Assembly: GCA_023256455.1 (NCBI GenBank) | Contig: JAGDXN010000046.1 | Coordinates: forward strand, 36,787-46,699 | DNA: 9,913 bases | From: Cuniculiplasma sp. | Lineage (GTDB): Archaea; Thermoplasmatota; Thermoplasmata; Thermoplasmatales; Thermoplasmataceae | Direction of reading: 5' to 3' | Translations under genes and position numbers: made by a program | Shown here: positions 1 through 7,784 of the stretch, piece by piece | Layout: every line of letters begins with the position of its first letter | How positions within the stretch are numbered: the first letter of the stretch is position 1 | Notes under the pieces: model-generated | The model's input: the letters and a program-made list of their open reading frames with translations, nothing else | Told to the model about the DNA's origin: nothing | Databases searched by the model: none

Positions 1-1003
1 TTGTGTAAATGCATCTTATGGTTAGAGCGAGATCCATTGAATCCTTGCCAGCGACTCCAATGGCTCCTGCGTATGGTCCCCTGTCGTCATCCTCGTATTC
101 CCCTATTATTCTTATGGCCCTCTCCTTGGGTGCACCGCTAACTGTCCCGGCAGGGAATACTGAATCTAAGATTTGAGATTTTTTAACTCCATCCCTCAAT
201 GTGGACTGAACCCTGCTCACTATGTGCATGACCGAACTGAATCTTCTGATTTCCATCGATCTTGTGACCTTAACAGTACCATACTCTGAAATCCTTCCAA
301 GATCATTTCTTGCAAGATCCACAAGCATTCTGTGTTCAAGCAGCTCCTTTTCATCATTTATAAGAGATTCTTCCCTTCTCCTGTTTTCCTCAGGATCAGA
401 AGAGACTGGCCTTGTTCCTGCGATTGGTTCAATCATCAATTCCCTTCCATTGAGTGTTACCGTATTTTCAGGGGAGCTTCCCATAATCTCAAAATCATTA
501 AATTTGTAATAGAAAACATACATGGAACGGTCATAATTGAGGAATGATTCCAGCCTTTCAATGGGATCTATCCTTAAGGGCCCGAACTTTCTTGAAAGGA
601 CAACCTGCAAAATTTCGCCCTTTCTTATCCTTTCCCTTGCAAGTTCGATCTTCCTCTCCATTGCATCATCATGAAAAACAGCTTCCTGTGATCTCAATTT
701 TACATCCTGTTCTCTTACAAAGCTGTTTTTCATAACATTCTCCGGTATGAGTGCCATCAGGGAAGGATAGGATGATTTTCTGGCCATATGGAATATTTTA
801 AATGCACAGGGGAAAGAAACAACTATGGGAGTATCCTTTTCTAAACTGTCGAGAATTTTTGAATCCTGGCAACTTATTATTTTTTCACCGGTGTAAAGAT
901 ATTCCGTACCATGTTTCCTCTCCCCGTCCTCAAATTTGCATATGTATGCAAAACTCCTATTTTCCCTGATCAATTCAGGAATATATTCAATGAGGGATTT
1001 CAT
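1..1003 (-). CDS. trpE: Anthranilate synthase component I (TrpE), C-terminus cut by window edge
   Basis: TrpE converts chorismate to anthranilate, using ammonia supplied by the TrpG amidotransferase; this is the first committed step of tryptophan synthesis in the cytoplasm. About 334 codons are visible. The chorismate-binding fold shows in order PIAGTRP, then EHRMLVDLARNDLGRI, the MHIVSRVQSTL strand, FPAGTVSGAPKERA and RGPYAGAIG; these are the usual TrpE/PabB active-site blocks. The ATG at 1003 is preceded by a strong AGGAGG with a 7-nt spacer and gives the N-terminus MKSLIEYIPELI. The start lies inside the end of trpF (17-nt overlap), so the two are probably translated in a coupled way. PabB is the main alternative, since the two families share these motifs, but the position inside a trp operon strongly favours TrpE. 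The last part of the catalytic domain lies left of the window. No in-frame stop was found in the visible part. Confidence 0.93.
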   Translation of the reverse strand, partial: MKSLIEYIPELIRENRSFAYICKFEDGERKHGTEYLYTGEKIISCQDSKILDSLEKDTPIVVSFPCAFKIFHMARKSSYPSLMALIPENVMKNSFVREQDVKLRSQEAVFHDDAMERKIELARERIRKGEILQVVLSRKFGPLRIDPIERLESFLNYDRSMYVFYYKFNDFEIMGSSPENTVTLNGRELMIEPIAGTRPVSSDPEENRRREESLINDEKELLEHRMLVDLARNDLGRISEYGTVKVTRSMEIRRFSSVMHIVSRVQSTLRDGVKKSQILDSVFPAGTVSGAPKERAIRIIGEYEDDDRGPYAGAIGVAGKDSMDLALTIRCIYT

Positions 1004-1571
1004 TTTTAATCCTCCTGAAAAAGCTTCTTACCCTTTCCGGATCCTTTTTCCCTGGATAGGATTCCAGAGAACTGCTAAGATCCACAAGATAGGGGTTGTA
1101 TTTCATGATAACATCAATATTTCCTTCACCTATTTTTCCGGCAACTCCCGTTTTACCTCTAAGCAGTGGGGATATTTCTTCCATTCTTGCTGAAATGCCC
1201 TTCCTGCTCTCCAGAAGAACCATATGGCAGTGCCTCCTTATTTTATTATAATAGGAGACATAATCCTCTGAATCAATATCCACAACGCCAATTATTTTCC
1301 TTCCATCCATCCCTATTTTTAATATATCATCAATTTCTGCTCTGTAATGAATCTGGGCATATTTTTCAGCTCCGCCCATCCTGAGAGCATCTTCCGTGGA
1401 TGTATATACTGCAACCGTTTCGTATCCCTGATCCACAAGATCTCTGATAAGCTGGGGAGTTCCCTTTCTTGGGGATTTTTCTGACAGAACAACTCCTATA
1501 AGATCTGCACCCTGATCTCTGGATAGAAGGGCATCATCCATGTTTGTAATTCCGCACACCTTAAACAGCAT
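987..1571 (-). CDS. trpF: Phosphoribosylanthranilate isomerase (TrpF)
   Basis: TrpF carries out the Amadori rearrangement of N-(5'-phosphoribosyl)anthranilate to CdRP, the third step of tryptophan synthesis, as a single-domain TIM barrel. The N-terminus MLFKVCGITN is the family's first strand and carries the catalytic Cys (KVCGIT). The pattern GADLIGVVLSEKSPRK follows, and the phosphate-binding end of the barrel is represented by NPYLVDLSSSLESYPGKKD, where DLSSSLE replaces the more usual DvSSGvE. The protein is 194 residues, within the normal 190-210 range. The reading frame stays open 47 codons further upstream, but that part is antisense-like sequence inside trpD. The start at 1571 is chosen because it gives the family N-terminus and has GGGAGG 6 nt before it. 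It overlaps the end of trpD by 11 nt and the start of trpE by 17 nt. The Gly-to-Ser change in the SSG motif is worth noting but conservative. Confidence 0.93.
   Translation of the reverse strand: MLFKVCGITNMDDALLSRDQGADLIGVVLSEKSPRKGTPQLIRDLVDQGYETVAVYTSTEDALRMGGAEKYAQIHYRAEIDDILKIGMDGRKIIGVVDIDSEDYVSYYNKIRRHCHMVLLESRKGISARMEEISPLLRGKTGVAGKIGEGNIDVIMKYNPYLVDLSSSLESYPGKKDPERVRSFFRRIKNEIPH
1011..1016 (-). promoter_or_regulatory. Strong Shine-Dalgarno of trpE
   Basis: On the minus strand AGGAGG lies 7 nt upstream of the trpE ATG and within the last codons of trpF. It fixes the trpE start and shows that operon-internal genes use SD-led initiation, unlike the first gene, trpB. Confidence 0.8.
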
Positions 1572-2586
1572 TGAGAACCTCCCTAATCCTTCCTTCCGTG
1601 ATTTTGCTGAACTGTTCCATAGCCCTTCCCGATGAGATTGTTTTTCTGGCAAGATTGAAGGCTGACTGGAATGAATCGGCCATGCCGCTGGCAAGAATGG
1701 ATGGTGCTGCATTCAGGCTGATAAAATCAGCAGCATCCTCCGATTTTCCATTCAATCCGGAAACGGTTTTGATAAATATCTCCTCAACACTGCTGCCAGT
1801 GGTATCATCATCTTTTATCCTCCTTCCAACCACAGTCTGAGGATCAATAACAATTTCCCTTTCCCTGTTCTCCACACTTACCATTATGGATCTGGATGCA
1901 TAGGAAATTTCATCCATTCCGTCTTCAGCAGTTATTATAAATCCTCTGGCGTTGAGATATGCCACTGCACCTGCAAATATCCTCTGTATATCCCTGGATG
2001 TGCATCCAATGATTCTTGTTTCTGGCCTGAGGGGGTTTGTGAGAGGCCCCATCAGGTTGAATATGGTGGGATGACCCAGTTTTTTCCTGACATTTCCGAA
2101 ATTTTTAAAGGCAGGATTGTGCAGTGGTGCAAGGAGAAATGCAAATCTGTTCTGTTGCAGTTGTTTTCTTATCTCCCCATCATTCTTTGGAAACACGTAT
2201 CCGGCCATTTCCATGAAATCTGCACCACCAGATTTTCCCGTGACCCCTCTGTTCCCATGCTTGCCTATGGTTATACCAAGGGAGCTGCAGAGAATGGCTG
2301 ATGCCGTACTTACATTGATTGTGCCCTTTCTATCGCCGCCCGTTCCCACTATGTCTGTGCAGTGTACATAGGGAGTAACGGACGAAAATGACATGAGGCC
2401 GTCGGCAAATCCCCTTATCTCCTGGGATGTGTATCCCTTCAGGTAAAGGGCTGTGAGGAATACACCCCGGAGTATATCCCCGCTCTGATCTTCAGAAAGG
2501 GATATGGCTGCCTCCTTCATATCATCTCCATCAATATCCTTTCCTTCCACAATTCTATTCAGAATATGCTCAATCATAAACACCAT
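1561..2586 (-). CDS. trpD: Anthranilate phosphoribosyltransferase (TrpD)
   Basis: TrpD transfers the phosphoribosyl group of PRPP to anthranilate, the second step of the pathway. Numbered from the upstream Met (341 residues), the PRPP/Mg loop GTGGD is at 81-85, NVST at 91-94 and KHGNR at 109-113. These are followed by the anthranilate-site signature RKKLGHPTIFNLMGPLTNP and by EDGMDEIS. All belong to the standard family set, and the length is normal. The helical N-terminal domain begins around IEHILNRIVEGKD. Two starts are possible: ATG at 2586 (MVFMIEH) or ATG at 2577 (MIEH). The latter is closer to typical family N-termini, and neither has a convincing SD. Either start overlaps the 3' end of trpA (17 or 8 nt), which suggests reinitiation by ribosomes finishing trpA. 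It is not fused to TrpG, unlike some bacterial versions. Confidence 0.95.
   Translation of the reverse strand: MVFMIEHILNRIVEGKDIDGDDMKEAAISLSEDQSGDILRGVFLTALYLKGYTSQEIRGFADGLMSFSSVTPYVHCTDIVGTGGDRKGTINVSTASAILCSSLGITIGKHGNRGVTGKSGGADFMEMAGYVFPKNDGEIRKQLQQNRFAFLLAPLHNPAFKNFGNVRKKLGHPTIFNLMGPLTNPLRPETRIIGCTSRDIQRIFAGAVAYLNARGFIITAEDGMDEISYASRSIMVSVENREREIVIDPQTVVGRRIKDDDTTGSSVEEIFIKTVSGLNGKSEDAADFISLNAAPSILASGMADSFQSAFNLARKTISSGRAMEQFSKITEGRIREVLNAV
1578..1583 (-). promoter_or_regulatory. Shine-Dalgarno that decides the trpF start
   Basis: GGGAGG on the minus strand sits 6 nt upstream of the ATG at 1571 and inside the last codons of trpD. It supports the 194-residue TrpF over the longer open frame that begins at 1712. 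Confidence 0.75.
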
Positions 2587-3301
2587 CCTGAAGCATCCTT
2601 ACTTCTCTGGAAAAACCCTCATGGTCATTGCTTTCCATGTATGGCACAAGGCTTGAGCCAACCGCTATACCATCAGCTCCATATCTCTTGAGCTCAGAAA
2701 TTGTCTCTGCACTGTTAATGCCGAAACCGAAAATTATCTCCCTGTTACCGCACAGAGATTTTATTCTGGAAACCATCTTATCAATGCTTACGGGAACCCT
2801 GATTCCTGTGGATGGCTGCAATCCATGGTAGATCCATCCATCTGTGAGGCCAAGCATCTCTGTGATGACTTTGTCTGGTGTGGATGATGTAAAGAATGGT
2901 ATGAGTGAAATATTCCTTTTCCTGAACTCCTCTGAAAGGTATTCCCTTTCGTCGTAATAATCTGTAAGCAGATCAGGCACAATGGCACCCTCAAGCCCAG
3001 AATCCATTATTTTATCAAGAAATCCGTCCACATCTTCATGAAAGTGGTTGTAATAAACAAGGGCATAGTTTTTCTTTCCCCTGCTTCTGGAAATATGGAC
3101 CACTTCCTTCAGATACTGGAATGAAAATCCCTCCATGGCCTTTCTGTGGGTCCTCCTTATAACCGGCCCATCGTAATATGGTTTTTCCGTTGGAATTCCG
3201 ATTTCAAGATAATCGAATCTCATTCCGAGCAAATCGTCCAGAAAGGACTGGAATGTTTCTCTATCCGGATAGGGCATGGTCAAATATAAAGCCAGTTTCA
3301 T
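2570..3301 (-). CDS. trpA: Tryptophan synthase alpha chain (TrpA)
   Basis: TrpA cleaves indole-3-glycerol phosphate to indole and glyceraldehyde 3-phosphate, and normally passes indole to TrpB. It is a 243-residue TIM barrel. The catalytic acids are visible as Glu33 (LEIGIP) and Asp44 (YYDGP). They are 11 residues apart, as are Glu49 and Asp60 of the Salmonella enzyme. FFTSSTPDKV corresponds to the usual P-loop region that ends strand 6, and GFGINSAETI and GADGIAVGSSLV are the phosphate-binding strands 7 and 8. The protein starts directly at the first strand (MKLALYLTMPYP), without the bacterial N-terminal helix, so it is about 25 residues shorter than bacterial TrpA. The ATG at 3301 is separated from the trpB stop by a single nucleotide, and AAGGG lies 7 nt upstream. 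It shares the operon with trpB and overlaps trpD. Confidence 0.95.
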   Translation of the reverse strand: MKLALYLTMPYPDRETFQSFLDDLLGMRFDYLEIGIPTEKPYYDGPVIRRTHRKAMEGFSFQYLKEVVHISRSRGKKNYALVYYNHFHEDVDGFLDKIMDSGLEGAIVPDLLTDYYDEREYLSEEFRKRNISLIPFFTSSTPDKVITEMLGLTDGWIYHGLQPSTGIRVPVSIDKMVSRIKSLCGNREIIFGFGINSAETISELKRYGADGIAVGSSLVPYMESNDHEGFSREVRMLQDGVYD

Positions 3302-3302
3302 C

Positions 3303-4544
3303 TCAATCCCTTACGAAAGAAAGATCAAGGAGGCCATGGCCGCTAACATTTATGACCACGGTTTTACCCTGATTCTCTGGATTTCTGCAGTAGTTTATGG
3401 CAGTTGCGATGGCATGGGATGATTCCGGGGCAGGGACTATTCCCTGCGTTCTTGAAAATATTTTAAATGCCTCAAGGCTCTGTGATTCTCCCACTTCATC
3501 AGTTTTAATTCTGCCCTTCCTGATGAGAAGGGAGAGCGCAGGAGCAGCACCGTGGTATCTCAATCCACCTGCATATATGGACTTTGGAACAAAATCTGCG
3601 CCCAGTGAGAACATCTTAAGCTCGGGCAATATACCGGCAGTATCGATCATATCATAGGCGTACTTCCCCTTGGAGAATTTAGGCACCTCTGAGGCAGCAG
3701 TGGCGATCATTTCCACATCAGTTTTAATGAATGGGAATGTGAAGCCGGAGAAGTTGCTTCCACCACCAACACATCCTATTAGCGTGTCTGCCTTTTCACC
3801 TATTGCTTCCAGCTGCTTTACGGTTTCCTGTCCAATTACTGTCTGATGGGTAATCACACAGTTTTCCACACTCCCAAGCAAATATCTCATGTCATGGTCA
3901 AGGGAATACTGCACAGCCTCACTTATGGCAATTCCAAGTGTTCCCGGATGTTCCGGATCCTTTGCAAGGATTTTCTTTCCATAATCGGTCATGTTGCTTG
4001 GGCTTGCATATACCTGGGCACCATACAGATTCATGATCTTTTTCCTCAGCGGCTTCTGCTCATAACTGACCTTTACCATAAAAACGGTCGATTTTATTCC
4101 GTTCAGGGTGGCTGCAAGGGCAGTGGCTGTTCCCCACTGGCCTGCACCGGTTTCAGTTACAACTTCCTGTACTCCTTCATTGGCAGCATAATATGCCTGG
4201 GGAAGGGCCGTATTTATTTTGTGAGAACCGGTTACGGTTGCCCCTTCATATTTGAAAAATATCTTTCCATTGAACTTTAAAAACCTTTCAAGGTTCTTCG
4301 CCCTTATAAGGGGTGTTGGCCTTCCAATCTGCATATATTGCTCTATAACCTCCTGGGGAATGGGCTCATATCTGCTTGATGTAAATTCCTGCCTCAGCAC
4401 CTCCTTTGGAAGTATTCTGTTTAAAAGATCAATGGATGAATTTTCAGGATCGTGATCCCTTGGGGGTGGAAGTGGTTCTGGAAGATCAGGTACAATATTA
4501 TACCATTTTTCTGGAATTATGTCTACATTCTGCTCACTATACAT
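3303..4544 (-). CDS. trpB: Tryptophan synthase beta chain, TrpB2 type
   Basis: TrpB condenses indole with serine to give tryptophan using PLP. The 413-residue protein is of the TrpB2 kind. It has a longer N-terminus (about 75 residues before [13 protein letters not shown]) and reads [16 protein letters not shown] around the PLP lysine, where TrpB1 has a KREDLNHTGAHK-like sequence. [10 protein letters not shown] replaces ETGAGQHG. The GGGSN phosphate-binding loop is seen as [12 protein letters not shown], and HQTVIGQE is another TrpB2-like block. It is the first gene of the trp operon and has trpA directly behind it, so it corresponds to the operon-resident TrpB2 reported for some archaea, which is thought to work with TrpA rather than as a stand-alone indole scavenger. 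The ATG at 4544 has no SD but has a TATA box centred about 26 nt upstream, so the mRNA is probably leaderless. A 9-bp inverted repeat spans this start. Confidence 0.95.
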   Translation of the reverse strand: MYSEQNVDIIPEKWYNIVPDLPEPLPPPRDHDPENSSIDLLNRILPKEVLRQEFTSSRYEPIPQEVIEQYMQIGRPTPLIRAKNLERFLKFNGKIFFKYEGATVTGSHKINTALPQAYYAANEGVQEVVTETGAGQWGTATALAATLNGIKSTVFMVKVSYEQKPLRKKIMNLYGAQVYASPSNMTDYGKKILAKDPEHPGTLGIAISEAVQYSLDHDMRYLLGSVENCVITHQTVIGQETVKQLEAIGEKADTLIGCVGGGSNFSGFTFPFIKTDVEMIATAASEVPKFSKGKYAYDMIDTAGILPELKMFSLGADFVPKSIYAGGLRYHGAAPALSLLIRKGRIKTDEVGESQSLEAFKIFSRTQGIVPAPESSHAIATAINYCRNPENQGKTVVINVSGHGLLDLSFVRD

Positions 4545-4559
4545 AGAAAACAGAATGTA
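4524..4559. repeat. 9-bp perfect inverted repeat spanning the trpB start codon; candidate operator
   Basis: The plus strand reads TACATTCTG at 4524-4532 and CAGAATGTA at 4551-4559, which are exact reverse complements with an 18-nt spacer. The centre falls at the trpB start codon (4542-4544) and the inferred transcription start. One arm encodes residues 5-7 of TrpB and the other is non-coding. The symmetry and position suggest a repressor site for the trp operon. If the mRNA instead has a leader, the arms would pair and place the start codon in the loop. The regulator is not identifiable here, and the repeat could be chance. Confidence 0.5.
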
Positions 4560-4565
4560 ATGATA

Positions 4566-4574
4566 ATATTAAAA
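4566..4574 (-). promoter_or_regulatory. TATA box of the trp operon
   Basis: On the minus strand TTTAATATT lies 22-30 nt upstream of the trpB ATG, as expected if transcription starts at the A of that ATG. There is no SD between them, which supports a leaderless transcript. The 53-nt gap (4545-4597) holds nothing else except AT-rich repeats just upstream. Confidence 0.6.
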
Positions 4575-4597
4575 CATTAGTGAATATTATCTAAATA

Positions 4598-5269
4598 TTA
4601 TTCTTTAATTCCTCTATGTATATATACTGTGCCACCTGCAAGCCTGTACATATTCACATCCTTGAAGCCTGCCTCAATCATTTTTTTATGGAATGTTTCA
4701 GGGGAAACGAAATTTTTAACAGAACTGGCAAGGTAAGAATAGGATCTTGTTCCGCTTGCCCTGTCCAGTATGGCTGGCACCAACCTGTAAAAATATACCC
4801 TGAACACAGGTGCAATAAAACCATTGCCTGGATCAAAGATGTCCATATTGCAGAAGATCGCCCCTTTCTTTGTTACCCTGAAAACCTCAGAGAGGTACTT
4901 ATCAAGATCGGGCACATTTCTTGTGAGGAAGCAGGAAACCGCCCTGTCAAAGATATTATTCTCAAAGGGCATGCTGTCTGCAGAGGCAAGATTGAAATGG
5001 ACGCCCTTCAGATTTCCCGGGAACATCTCCCTCGTTATATCCAGAGCCTCAATATGCAGATTCTTTCCCCTTGATATCATCTCCTCTGAAACCTTTCCCG
5101 AGCCTGCCCCTGCATCCAGAATATTCAATCCGTCCTGAAGGTTCAGGAGATCAACAACCTTCCTTCTCCAGCCCTTGTCCATTCCAAAACTCATTAAGGA
5201 ATCAAAGAAATCGTACTTATTGCTGATATTTTTAAAAACTTCCTGAACCATTTTTTCCTTTTCTACCAT
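4598..5269 (-). CDS. UbiE/MenG-family C-methyltransferase (probable menaquinone synthesis)
   Basis: This is a class I SAM-dependent methyltransferase of 223 residues. The SAM-binding motif I is ILDAGAGSGKV (50-60), the acidic end of strand 2 is in EALDITREM (Asp77), motif II is ADSMPFENNIFD (97-108), and TRNVPD (116-121) corresponds to the UbiE/COQ5 RNVxD signature. The N-terminal KYDFFDSLMSFGMDKGWRR and the later YSYLASSVKNF block are also UbiE-like. Members methylate the quinone ring of demethylmenaquinone or its ubiquinone counterpart. Archaea of this type contain menaquinone-like quinones, so MenG activity is the likely role, but the substrate is inferred. It is the last gene of the mcm operon, starting 2 nt after the DUF424 stop with GAGG 8 nt upstream of its ATG. 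It ends just before the trp promoter, and its stop codon lies inside an AT-rich repeat there. Confidence 0.85.
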   Translation of the reverse strand: MVEKEKMVQEVFKNISNKYDFFDSLMSFGMDKGWRRKVVDLLNLQDGLNILDAGAGSGKVSEEMISRGKNLHIEALDITREMFPGNLKGVHFNLASADSMPFENNIFDRAVSCFLTRNVPDLDKYLSEVFRVTKKGAIFCNMDIFDPGNGFIAPVFRVYFYRLVPAILDRASGTRSYSYLASSVKNFVSPETFHKKMIEAGFKDVNMYRLAGGTVYIHRGIKE

Positions 5270-5271
5270 TT

Positions 5272-5580
5272 CTAAAACCTCATCTTTGCATATTGTGCAT
5301 GGGGAACGCCCTGTATTCTTATGATATTGGATGGATCAATCAGCCCCTTTTCTATGCCTATTTTTATGGTATATTCGCCAACAAAATTTCCAATGGTGCA
5401 TATTTCCATTGCCTCTTCAAGCGTTTTCCTTGAAACTTTCACGTCACCGTAGAACTCCCTTTTCACATTTATGTGCAATCCGTTCTCCCTCAGATCCTTT
5501 CCTATTATGTCGCTGTCTGATGCACTGAGAAGAATTTCCCCGTTAACGTGAACAACCTTCATATTTACCTTTGATTCCAT
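5272..5580 (-). CDS. DUF424 domain protein
   Basis: This is a 102-residue archaeal protein of the DUF424 family, whose biochemical role is not established. Family features visible are the first strands KVVHVNGEILLSASD, IIGKDLREN, VKREFYGD, a helix leading to CTIGNFVGE, then GLIDPSNIIRIQGVPHAQ, whose GVPHAQ end is the family's most characteristic block. No membrane segment or signal peptide is seen. Two starts are possible. ATG at 5580 has AGGTG 5 nt before it, formed by the last codons of mcm; ATG at 5562 (MKVVHVNG) resembles the usual family N-terminus and has AAAGGT close by. The gene lies between mcm and the methyltransferase with 2-nt gaps, so it is co-transcribed with the helicase. That is suggestive of an information-processing role but not proof. 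Confidence 0.85.
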   Translation of the reverse strand: MESKVNMKVVHVNGEILLSASDSDIIGKDLRENGLHINVKREFYGDVKVSRKTLEEAMEICTIGNFVGEYTIKIGIEKGLIDPSNIIRIQGVPHAQYAKMRF

Positions 5581-5582
5581 TC

Positions 5583-7745
5583 CTACACCTTATCTATATG
5601 CTTATCCTGGGGCGAATAGAATATGGATGAATTCCTTCCCATCTTTATTGCCCTTATGGCATCCTCCCTCTTTATTCCTCTTGCAACGGCCTCTTCCACC
5701 ACTTCCGTTTCCAGTGGGGATAGGCCCTTCTTCATATCTTTCAGATCGTTGATTATATCTATTATATTCTCAATATCAGATCTTTTTGCTGAACTCAATC
5801 CTGTCTCAAGCATATCTATATCCACACCGCCCCTGTCACTGGATACATCCTTGAGATAACTGTCCACAATGCTCTTGGCAAGAATGGCGTCATCCAGTGT
5901 GACAACATCCGAAAGCCTTGCCTTTGCCGCAGCCTCAGCAAGCCTGATTGTGGATTCAAGCTGCCTGGCAGTTATGGGGACGGCCCTGAATCTTCCGTTG
6001 GTGCCTCCTGTTCCCCTTGTTCTTACATACTCCTCCTTCAGGTATTCCATGGCATCCTCCGTCATTCTTGGAAATATATGGCTCTTTGCGTATGCCACAT
6101 ATTTTCTGAAAAGCTCCCTTCCAATGGGGGGTTCATAGGCGGTTTCATCCTGCAGATCGGGCAGCTCAATATTGCTGTTTTCCTGACTCCTGTATATCTC
6201 ACCGAGCCTGTGTGCATTCAATACATGTTCTGCAAGTTCCTCGTCATGCTTTCTATCAGGCTTGTCAATCAATCTGAATATGACATCAAATCTTGATACC
6301 AGAGGCGGAGGGAAATTAACCTGCGACATAAAGTCCTCGCTCTCATCATATCTTCCGTTTTTTGGGTTTGCAGCAGCAAGCACAGAACATCTGGACTTTA
6401 GAGTTGCCATTATTCCGGCCTTGGAGATTGTAACTGTCTGCTGTTCCATGGCCTCGTGCATTGCCGCCGTGTCCTTATCGTCCATCTTATCCATTTCATC
6501 AATGGCCACAAAACCATTATCTGCAAGAACCAGTGCACCTGCCTCCAGTGTCCACCTTCCTTCCCCAAACTCATCTCGCACGGCCGCAGCAGTGAGACCA
6601 GCGGCACTTGATCCTTTTCCGATAGCAAGAACACCCCTTGGAGAGATTTCAGACATATATCTTAAAAGCTGGGATTTTGCTGTACCGGGATCACCAACCA
6701 TGAGTATGTGTATATCTCCCCTTATGGTCGTCCCATCCTTCATAACTTTCCTCACACCGCCAAACATCTGGAGGGCCAGCGTTTTCTTAATGTTTTCAAG
6801 CCCATAGATGGATGGGGCAATGGAACTTGCAAGTTTCTCAATGATCCTTGGATCCCTGGAAAGTGCCTTAATTTCCTCCTCCTCCGAAGGAGTTATATTT
6901 ATCTCTTCAAGTTCTTTCAGGGTTTTCCTGAAATTAATTGTGTACAGGAATGTGCTGAACTCTGTGAGCAGATTTCCACCATATACCTTCTGCTCTGCCT
7001 TCAGAATGCCATCAAAGGATACTCTGTCCCCTGGAAAGAGTTTTCCTGCAATGTCGTCCTCCACAATCACGGTCAGTCTGAGCGGCTGAGCACCACCATT
7101 AATATTTTCAGGGTTCTCCTGAATTTCAATCTTCTGTGTGTCTATAAACCTCGATTCACTGAGCAAAAGATCAAACCTGGGCTTGTTTTTTTCATTGGGA
7201 CAGTCCTCATTGCTGCAGGTATCTGGCTCTTCCAGTTTTCCCTTATGCTGAATCTTATAGTTGATATGACCGCAGTAGGCACACTCAAAGGCAGCATTGT
7301 AAAGCCTTGGCATTACCTCTGTGTTCTTCCTTATAATTCCTGATATGGATATGAGTTTCCCCACATTTATGCTCCTGAGATTCCTTATCTCTATCTTTAC
7401 GTCAGATGTTTCAGGAAGATTGGTTATCCTGATATTGACAATTATGGAATTTTTGTCCCTTGCTGTGAAATTTGGGCTGCTTGCTGAAATATATTCTCTT
7501 AAAAGGGTGTTTCCTGCGTTTATTGTTTCCTCCGCATTCTGAAGAAGATAAAGAGAGAACCTCGGATCGAATTTATCAATATCATCGAAGGAAACATAGA
7601 GGCTCCTCTCCTCCGGATAGTGTGAACTCATTTCTGTAATATCATCAAAATAACCGTACTGCTGGAAAAGATGATCCCATAGTTTGAAAAGCTCCTCCGT
7701 CTCATAGTATTTTTTCTGTTGCTCTGAAAGATCATCATTAATCAT
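5583..7745 (-). CDS. mcm: Replicative DNA helicase MCM
   Basis: MCM is the archaeal replicative helicase, a hexameric AAA+ 3'-5' DNA translocase. Numbered from the ATG at 7745 (720 residues), the N-terminal DNA-binding part carries a zinc site at Cys155, Cys158, Cys177 and Cys182. The AAA+ core has Walker A GDPGTAKS (351-358), Walker B VAIDEMD (Asp416, Glu417), sensor-1 Asn460 in LAAANPKNGRYD, the arginine finger Arg485 in SRFD, and the sensor-2 region ITARQLESTIRL. A C-terminal winged-helix domain follows (about residue 645 to the end). The length is normal and no intein interrupts the motifs. An alternative ATG lies 6 nt upstream at 7751. The TATA box spacing (-28 to -21) and the lack of an SD favour a leaderless start at 7745. 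It leads an operon with the DUF424 and methyltransferase genes. Confidence 0.97.
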   Translation of the reverse strand: MINDDLSEQQKKYYETEELFKLWDHLFQQYGYFDDITEMSSHYPEERSLYVSFDDIDKFDPRFSLYLLQNAEETINAGNTLLREYISASSPNFTARDKNSIIVNIRITNLPETSDVKIEIRNLRSINVGKLISISGIIRKNTEVMPRLYNAAFECAYCGHINYKIQHKGKLEEPDTCSNEDCPNEKNKPRFDLLLSESRFIDTQKIEIQENPENINGGAQPLRLTVIVEDDIAGKLFPGDRVSFDGILKAEQKVYGGNLLTEFSTFLYTINFRKTLKELEEINITPSEEEEIKALSRDPRIIEKLASSIAPSIYGLENIKKTLALQMFGGVRKVMKDGTTIRGDIHILMVGDPGTAKSQLLRYMSEISPRGVLAIGKGSSAAGLTAAAVRDEFGEGRWTLEAGALVLADNGFVAIDEMDKMDDKDTAAMHEAMEQQTVTISKAGIMATLKSRCSVLAAANPKNGRYDESEDFMSQVNFPPPLVSRFDVIFRLIDKPDRKHDEELAEHVLNAHRLGEIYRSQENSNIELPDLQDETAYEPPIGRELFRKYVAYAKSHIFPRMTEDAMEYLKEEYVRTRGTGGTNGRFRAVPITARQLESTIRLAEAAAKARLSDVVTLDDAILAKSIVDSYLKDVSSDRGGVDIDMLETGLSSAKRSDIENIIDIINDLKDMKKGLSPLETEVVEEAVARGIKREDAIRAIKMGRNSSIFYSPQDKHIDKV

Positions 7746-7765
7746 AGCCATGCATGTGCAAAGTA

Positions 7766-7784
7766 ATATTTAATTGTTGTAAAG
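7766..7784 (-). promoter_or_regulatory. mcm promoter (TATA box plus upstream CTTTACAA)
   Basis: The minus strand reads CTTTACAA (7784-7777), three bases, then TTAAATAT (7773-7766). The TATA box sits 21-28 nt upstream of the ATG at 7745, matching the other promoters in the window, and CTTTACAA occupies the TFB-recognition (BRE) position. The same 8-mer occupies the same place in the cop regulator promoter. Confidence 0.6.

Noticed and set aside
1572..1712. N-terminal extension of TrpF by 47 residues
   Set aside because: The extension is entirely inside trpD, does not resemble TrpF N-termini and ignores the strong SD before the ATG at 1571.
6262..7343. Two long plus-strand open frames (181 and 211 codons) opposite mcm
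   Set aside because: Both lie entirely within the strongly conserved mcm coding region, have no SD or promoter of their own and no recognisable domains. They are antisense shadows.
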